Of a DNA stretch of 64,000 bases, positions 58,203 through 64,000 are shown in pieces. The position numbers and the translations under genes were made by a program. The stretch spans positions 62,001 through 126,000 of the forward strand of contig QVRM01002780.1 in NCBI GenBank assembly GCA_003439945.1, in the 5' to 3' direction. The stretch comes from Dermanyssus gallinae. Its lineage: Eukaryota; Arthropoda; Arachnida; Mesostigmata; Dermanyssidae. Numbering within the stretch: the first letter of the stretch is position 1; the number at the start of each line of letters is the position of its first letter. Below the pieces are notes generated by a model. That model did no database searches. It had not been told where the DNA came from and saw only the letters and a program-made list of their open reading frames with translations.

Positions 58203-59840
58203 AAGTGTGTTGCAAAAAATTAGCAACTCATGTTTTTTTGTGATAATTTCGGATTGGTTTATTTGAATGGCTTGAAATTTTAAGCGCATGATGTGCATGA
58301 CGAAACATGAGTATAGTGTTGGTTTCATTGCAATCTCAACATCGGTTCATACAAAAAATAAAAAAGTGTGAAAAAACAGTGTTGCAAAATATTAGCAACA
58401 ATAGCGCCTTACAGCGTATTCGATTATTAGCAGGACTGTATGACTCATTTGAAACTACATATTTTATTCTAGAAACGGGTTTTTCGTCCCTTCTTCTGAA
58501 TCAAATCGTAAACTCTGTCTTTCATGGAGTTAATGAGCTGTTGTAAGTACGAAAGTGGAATATTAGTCCATGCTTGCCGAACAGCTTCTTTGAGGTCCGA
58601 CAAATGATTATATTGTCGACCATTTGCGTAAATCTGCTTTACCAAATGTCCCCAAAGATTTTCAATAGGATTCAGGTCTGGACTTAATGCCAGCCAGTCA
58701 AAAAGTGGCACTCCTTGTTCTTGAAAAAAGGCTATAGTGCTAGCCGAGGTATGAAACGTGGCGTTGTCTTGTTGAAAAACTGCGTCAGGTCCCCCAATTC
58801 TTCTGAAGTGGGCTTCTAACTGGGAACCGACAATGCGCTGGTACATGTCAGAATTGTTTCGGCCCACAATCTCGACTAGATCAGACTTCCCATTATATCC
58901 AAACGCGCCCCAATATTTCACAGAGCCACCACCGGCCACACGTTTCGAGAACCATTTAGGTTCCTTCCGTAAGTCGTGCCAATAGTACTGACAGCCGTCA
59001 GGGCCATCGAGATTAAATTTCTTTTCATCCGAGAAGACGATGTTTTTCCACTCGTTATCCCAAGTTTGGTATCTATGCGAAAATTCACGCCGTGCGACAA
59101 TGTGCTTCGGTTGCAGTCGCGGCATAAGCTTCCTTTTCGCGTATCGCACGTTTTTGTCAGAACTTAACACTCGGTACACTGTGGATCGGTGCACTGGCAC
59201 TCCCAAAGTAGTCCTGATCCTGGAAGAAGACATTTGGTCATGAGTAGCCAACTGTATGATCCTTCGCCGATCTCGAATAGTCAAAACTGGCTTACGCCCA
59301 CTGTTAGATCTGCACCTTTGGTTCACTCCAGGGTGTAAGAACCTGCTGATGGTGCTCTTATGCCGTCCTAATCTGGTTGCTATAGCAGTTACTGTATGAC
59401 CGAGCTCAGCATATGCCTCAATTCTTGTATTTTCGTTATCCGAAAGATCCTTTGTACGACCCATGGTTTAAACATAAGATTCGTCGTTAGTTCGGAACAA
59501 CGACTAAGCTGTAGAATATTTTGCAGCTATATAACGATTGATTTAGCTAGACAATATTCCTGACATTTGATCCCCGGGATCGAATATCAGCTGTAGTATC
59601 GACTATCCTTCACAAACAAGAGCTGTGTTGTTAGCATGTTATTGTTGCTAATATTTTGCAACACTGTTTTTTCACACTTTTTTATTTTTTGTATGAACCG
59701 ATTTTGAGATTGCAATGAAATCAACACTATACTCATGTTTCGTCGTGTACATCATGCGCTTAAAATTTCAAGCCATTCAAATAAACCAAGCCGAAATTAT
59801 CGCAAAAAAACATGAGTTGCTAATTTTTTGCAACACACTT
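58203..59840 (-). mobile_element. Tc1-like transposon, complete, IR/DR ends (1,638 bp)
   Basis: Long inverted repeats of ~200 bp begin AAGTGTGTTGCAAAAAATTA at 58203 and, inverted, end at 59840, with TA on both sides (58201-58202, 59841-59842). Each repeat holds two direct copies of GTGTTGCAAAAWATTAGCAA: outer at 58207-58227 and inner at 58379-58399; mirrored at 59644-59664 (inner) and 59816-59836 (outer). This IR/DR layout is known from Sleeping Beauty-type elements, where the transposase binds each direct repeat. The arms differ at few positions and the gene is intact, so this may be an active or very recent copy. Confidence 0.95.
58469..59464 (-). CDS. Tc1-type transposase (331 aa, intact)
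   Basis: A cut-and-paste transposase. It starts at ATG 59464 and is uninterrupted. Residues ~1-120 are the paired-like DNA-binding region with two HTHs (TVTAIATRLGRHKSTISRFL and SSSRIRTTLGVPVHRSTVYR). The DD34E catalytic core is IVFSDEKKFNLDG, VFQQDNATFHTS and SPDLNPIENLWGHL, with exactly 34 residues between the second Asp and the Glu. GGGSVKYWGAFG is the Gly-rich box. Length is usual for the family (330-350). All catalytic residues are present, in contrast with the Gln-bearing copies at 47-52 kb. Confidence 0.95.
   Translation of the reverse strand: MGRTKDLSDNENTRIEAYAELGHTVTAIATRLGRHKSTISRFLHPGVNQRCRSNSGRKPVLTIRDRRRIIQLATHDQMSSSRIRTTLGVPVHRSTVYRVLSSDKNVRYAKRKLMPRLQPKHIVARREFSHRYQTWDNEWKNIVFSDEKKFNLDGPDGCQYYWHDLRKEPKWFSKRVAGGGSVKYWGAFGYNGKSDLVEIVGRNNSDMYQRIVGSQLEAHFRRIGGPDAVFQQDNATFHTSASTIAFFQEQGVPLFDWLALSPDLNPIENLWGHLVKQIYANGRQYNHLSDLKEAVRQAWTNIPLSYLQQLINSMKDRVYDLIQKKGRKTRF

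Positions 59841-59874
<34 letters not shown>
59841..59874. repeat. (TA)n then (GA)n
   Basis: TA run to ~59860 followed by GAGAGA to ~59874, flanking the Tc1 insertion. Confidence 0.92.
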
Positions 59875-59875
<1 letters not shown>

Positions 59876-60309
59876 CACGATTTACTTAGTCCTTCTGTCG
59901 CCTAATGAAAATATCTTGCAAAATAATTTTGCAGAGTACCCGCTTGTTGCCGCCCCCAATTACGTTATAGACTAGGTGGTTTGCGTCACTACTGAGAGGA
60001 GACTGCCTCTCTGCACGGTAATTCAACGCTACACTACCTACAAGGGGCTGCAATTTCATGTTTTCACACTTCACATTTCATGGCGCACGAGACCGACACA
60101 TTTAGTGGTCGAACAAAGATTACCTGCTCTTTGCAAGGCGAAAGGTTCTTATAAATGTAAAGTTCAGCAAAATATTATTTTTTTTATTTACGAACACGCT
60201 AAAGTTGTTCGATGTGTGGATAACCCTTTTTGTTTTTTTTTAGAGTGACCGGCGCGCAGCTCCAAACCGACGAAGGACAAACCACCGGCCATTAAGGAGA
60301 TTTTACTTT

Positions 60310-60600
60310 TCTTAATCTTACTGCTTAAATTTCCTGCAGAAGAGAACAGAGCGGAACTAGTCTACTCTCCATTGGACAACTCGGGCGCTTAGGCATTTCT
60401 AGGAGAAACGAATATCTAAGATCAAAAAAACGTTTTTGATCAAGTCCGCCACGATTCGCCTCACAATGTGTACACCTCGTCGAATGTATCAAACCCAAGA
60501 AAACAAAATCAAATCGATTAGCTGAGAGGCCATGGATGGACTTAAAATGCCGATCTAGGCGTGTGAACACAATTTTTTTCCGAATTTGGTTCGTTCTGTA
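60310..60600 (-). pseudogene. Small C-terminal fragment of a non-LTR element
   Basis: The minus frame 60615-60325 contains LDRHFKSIHGLSANRFD, then LIHSTRCTHCEANRGGLDQKRFFDLRYSFLL, like the C-terminal zinc-binding segment of non-LTR proteins (C-x2-C ... H, 'FF.C'). The last His/Cys are replaced (LDQ, FDL). Weak, single-motif evidence. Confidence 0.4.
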
Positions 60601-60619
60601 CAGGAGGATTAGCAAAGTG

Positions 60620-61770
60620 TGAGCAAACCGCTGTGAGAGTTACTCAAGACTCGAGGCATGTTTCTATCCTTAAACACGAGTTGATAATCCTGGTCAAAAA
60701 ACCTGCAATGAATTGTGCACCCAAATTTAACAGTTTTGCTGTGCAAGCGTCACGGATTATATTTGCTCTCTAACTGATCAAGCCAGGATCTTCATGACTT
60801 CGGAAATTGTGAAGCTGGCCGTGAAAAAAACAAATTGGAGATTTCCCTTCTTTTTCAAGCAGGGGCAAATATGTTCTTTTAGAAGTGCCGACATAATTCA
60901 TCGGTAATCATGTAGTAACTTTTTGCGAATGATAACTGTGTAGCGAACTTTGCGAAACGCAATAATAGCTACACAACGAGCTCTCAGGCACCGATTTCGG
61001 TTACTCAGGTATGGCACTACTCTTAGGAGAGTTCACCTTACGACGTACGTATGTCTTGTTAATGCTGAGTCAACGGCGATAAAGCCCCGCGGAAAAGAAC
61101 ATTATTATTTGTGAATTGTAAAAGCCGTCTCGGTGAGCCAAAAGATTTTCTTATATAAATCGACGTAATAACGTAATTCTTAAGACCTCGAATGTACAAC
61201 GAATTGATATCAATAGCATCATACACATATAATCATCTGAAGCCTCTCAAATACATTTATGCAATGAACCAAAGCTGTTTGTGTCGTGCTTGTTTGAAAC
61301 CAAGCAAGCACGACATATGGCAGGCTTTGAACCCCTCAGAGCCTGGTGGTTCTAGCATTGTCGAACACCGAAGCAATGACTAAAATCTGATCTGAAAACA
61401 ACAAGGTATTAAGTACCATGGCTTAGACCGAGGTAGATCTGGAAAAACATAAAATTATCATCATGGGGTGGGTCGGCCAAAATGTTGAGGCTGCCGTCCC
61501 CAATACAGAGCATGAAGGCGTACTATTTCGAAATAATACATTTTCCAAGACGCCAAAAATTGTGGCTTGGGCAAAATAAGTATAATATATATCATCCAAG
61601 TGGACATCGCGCCAAAGTTTACAGCTGCTGATATTGGCAACGTCAAGGAAACTAAATCCAGTTAGATGAGTAATTGTTTTTTTTTTAGAAAAGGAAAGCA
61701 ACTCCGTGAGAATATCTTAACCCTACCTAAGATTCACGAAAGCTGACATCCGCGAACGGCCAAAAAGACC
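60620..61770. other. No recognisable feature
   Basis: No repeat, RNA or protein motif seen on either strand. Confidence 0.45.
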
Positions 61771-61778
61771 TCCTTGAA

Positions 61779-62700
61779 ATGGCGTGGATCACGCTTAGGG
61801 TCGGTGGGGTGGCAGAGAAGGAAAGAAGGCTCCTGGCCTCGGTGACCGAACGGCGGTATACGCAACTCCAGTTAGGGGGGACATGGCACGGCGGATGGCG
61901 AAGAATAGGGGGTGCACTATGGTCGACTCAACGAACGCTGGCAATCAGGGTAAGCCGGGCGTATCGGGCGGTCTCGACTGAAGCTCTTCTAGTCCTAGTC
62001 AAGATGATGCCATGGGGCATCCTAGTGGCTGAAAGAAGTAAACTATATCTAGATTGAGATCTGGATATTACCAGAGTCAGGAGTGCCACCATATCGGCCT
62101 GGCATGAGGAATGAGCGCAGGTAAGACCCGGTGTGACCGCAGGAAACTGGACTAAGAGTCTGATACCGGATTTCAGGGTGTGGTAAGGCCGCTGACTTGG
62201 GGAATATTCCAACTGGACGACTCAGGTTCTGGCCGGACAGTCCTAGAGTAACATGTCAAGGATTAGGAAGGTCATCAGCGATACTTGCGTACTGTGTGAC
62301 TCTGGAGAGGCGAACACCGTGGAGCATTCTGTTCTGCGGTGTGATGCAATCAAGGAAGCACGGGAAGCATGACCAACCGCTGTGAGAGGCCGGTTCATTA
62401 GGGAGGTGGTCGCCAATATGATGACTTCGGCGGAGGCATAGAAGGAGGCGACGAACTTGTTAAACGTTGTTGTTTTGGCACTCAAGACAGCCAAGGAAAC
62501 GGCCAGCCGGGAAAGGCTTGAGCGGGTCTCTCGTGGGAGTGGTGGAGACGAAGAGCCGAGGAAGGGAGGAAGAGGGGGGAGCCTTTATGGTCGCCGGGCT
62601 CTCATGATCTTGACGTACACTCACAGGACAGTGTACAAAATGGCAGAATCCCGCTATCCAACCGAAGGTAGACATGCAGGATGATAGACACGGTTGAGCT
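61779..62700 (+). pseudogene. R1-type non-LTR C-terminal fragment
   Basis: 61779-62057 encodes RRIGGALWSTQRTLAIRVSR, AYRAVSTEALLVLVKMMPWG and ILVAERSKLYLD, the R1-clade thumb ('R...AYRTVS..A..V..G..P'). Downstream frames give WTKSLIPD and then CVLCDSGEANTVEHSVLRC, a CCHC knuckle (C-x2-C-x9-H-x4-C) at ~62275-62335. Stops lie between the parts. It differs from the R1-like remnant at 10-12 kb in strand and segment, so a separate copy. Confidence 0.7.
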
Positions 62701-63570
62701 GAGTGAAGACCAACGGCAGAGACGCCTCTTTGGTGGCTTCGAAGAACTGCTAAAGTAATACCGAGCCTGGGGGTGAAGAAGAAGCCATGTGTTATTGGGT
62801 ATGTGAGTCACACATGCTTCTAGTGACGCATGTGTATCATGCAATTCCGAAACTTTCCATTAAAAAAAAAAACAGATCCTCTCGACCCGACCAGGTTAAA
62901 TTTCTCTGACTCATGAAACCTGGCACTGCAAAAGTCACTTTACTCGACAGTGCTAGGGAGTTTTTCGAATGACGCAAAACTCAAAAGTCGAGTACCTCTG
63001 TGGGAGAAATCAATTTGATCTTAATAATATTTACGCACGACCTAGCCACCATGAAGTTGGTGAATTATCATGTACTTGTTAACGCTGCGGTAGGGAGTAC
63101 GCTAAAAACTACTTACTTAAATGTTCCAATTCGATTTTTATGCAACCATCCAATATAACAAAATACAATACCTGCTATTTGGCTACTAAAACAAAATGCA
63201 ACTCGTACGTTATTTGCCATATTTCACTGGTCATGGCAGCTACCCACATGTTACTTAATAAGCGTGCTTTCTATTATATGGAGAGAATTAATGACATCGT
63301 TTACTGAGGTTATTTACAAATTCACTTGAGAGGGCTTCGCTTAACAGAGGCAGGCGTATGTCGTCAACATTTTTTTAAAACATATTTGGGGACCCTAGAT
63401 CAGATATTAAGCGGATAAAAACATATACTAAACATTGATCTACGTATAATCCATGGTCGCAATAATAATAATCATCGAGCAGACATGAAGAGAAAATCCA
63501 AGACAGGGAACCCACAACTTCTACCAAGTGGGTCCAAAAGTACGGAGTTTTTTTTAACTAGGCGGGCGTA
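62700..63570. other. No recognisable feature
   Basis: AT-rich sequence with no element or gene signal that I can see. Confidence 0.45.
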
Positions 63571-63769
63571 AAAATTGCAGCAATGTTTTTTGGGAGAGAA
63601 TTTGAATCCTAATCAGGTGGCTGCTGCAGTGACCTATCACAGGACTAATGCACATAGACGAACACACTTGTGGTTGGCAATACGCTTGTCACTCTTATTG
63701 ATGCGCTACACAACACAGTGTTTGAAAATAAAATACGACTGCGCAGACAGAGTGTACAGGCATTGAATT

Positions 63770-64000
63770 ATGTTTAATATACTATATGAACATTTCAGGT
63801 CTAATCTTACTGCCAATTCCCCTCTTAGCTCAGAGGCCAAATGTCTTGGCATTGTGCTACACGAGCATATGAAATGGGACAGTCAAGTGAGTCAAATTAC
63901 GCCGTGGTGGCCTTACTCGTGCGTTTCAAGCGAGCCAAGGCTTTGCGGGACCTTCTGGTACGTGTCTACAAAGCGCTTATTGAGCCAATTCTAACTTACG
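63770..64000 (+). pseudogene. Jockey/CR1-like RT thumb, runs off window
   Basis: 63815-63900 reads LSSEAKCLGIVLHEHMKWDS, the 'K.LG..L...L.W..H' strand-helix after the RT palm. A frame change near 63905 leads to VRFKRAKALRDLLVRVYKAL and then IEPILTY at the window end. It matches the same region of the 12.6-15.7 kb element (RCLGLVLHEH near 15080), so the same family is likely. Confidence 0.65.

Overview
This is eukaryotic, almost certainly animal and probably arthropod, genomic DNA. It has long (TA)n, (TAA)n and (CAA)n microsatellites, multi-family non-LTR retrotransposons, BEL/Pao LTR elements, and mariner and Tc1 transposons. I see no operons, no ribosome binding sites and no convincing host gene. 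Nothing in the sequence fixes the species. The window reads as an intergenic or heterochromatin-like transposon graveyard with nested insertions.

Layout. 1-8 kb: decayed reverse transcriptase (RT) remnants on the minus strand, several microsatellites, and a ~0.37 kb unit in three tandem copies (5809-6875). 7.8-9.6 kb: two 3' fragments of one non-LTR family, called family P here (APE endonuclease, RT, C-terminal CCHC knuckle). 10.5-12.5 kb: an R1-like remnant (minus). 12.6-15.7 kb: a jockey/CR1-like element with ORF1, endonuclease and RT remnants. 15.85-16.14 kb: a (TA)-centred foldback. 19.2-21.2 kb: the best-preserved family P copy, 5'-truncated, bounded by an 18-bp target-site duplication (TSD). 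23.09-24.41 kb: a complete mariner with a single stop codon in its transposase. 24.4-25.6 kb: an RT remnant and a tRNA-like SINE head. 25.7-30.1 kb: no recognisable gene.

30.27-34.66 kb (minus): a near full-length bicistronic non-LTR element with restriction-like endonuclease (RLE). It has a gag-like ORF1 with three zinc knuckles, and ORF2 starts in a TAATG overlap with the ORF1 stop; both ends abut TA-rich DNA. 35.2-44.3 kb: two BEL/Pao copies fused head to head as a large imperfect inverted repeat. A second palindrome (LTR, unit, unit, LTR) follows at 44.0-44.9 kb. 45.5-46.2 kb: the 3' end of an R2-like RLE element, again between TA tracts.

47.4-52.2 kb: several copies of a decayed Tc1-like transposon with long inverted repeats, a 31-bp minisatellite of varying copy number inside the gene, and the catalytic Glu replaced by Gln in every copy. 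52.4-57.6 kb: a CR1/L2-like element (minus) split by a 3.2-kb family P element, with an 11-bp TSD and a 49-bp copied filler at the 5' junction. 58.2-59.84 kb: an intact Tc1 element with a 331-residue transposase and IR/DR ends. 60-64 kb: three further RT remnants, the last running off the window.

The genes serve only their own elements: gag or ORF1 proteins package RNA, RT copies it, APE, RLE or integrase opens the target, and DDE/DDD transposases move the DNA elements. The recurring theme is that element ends lie in or beside (TA)n tracts.
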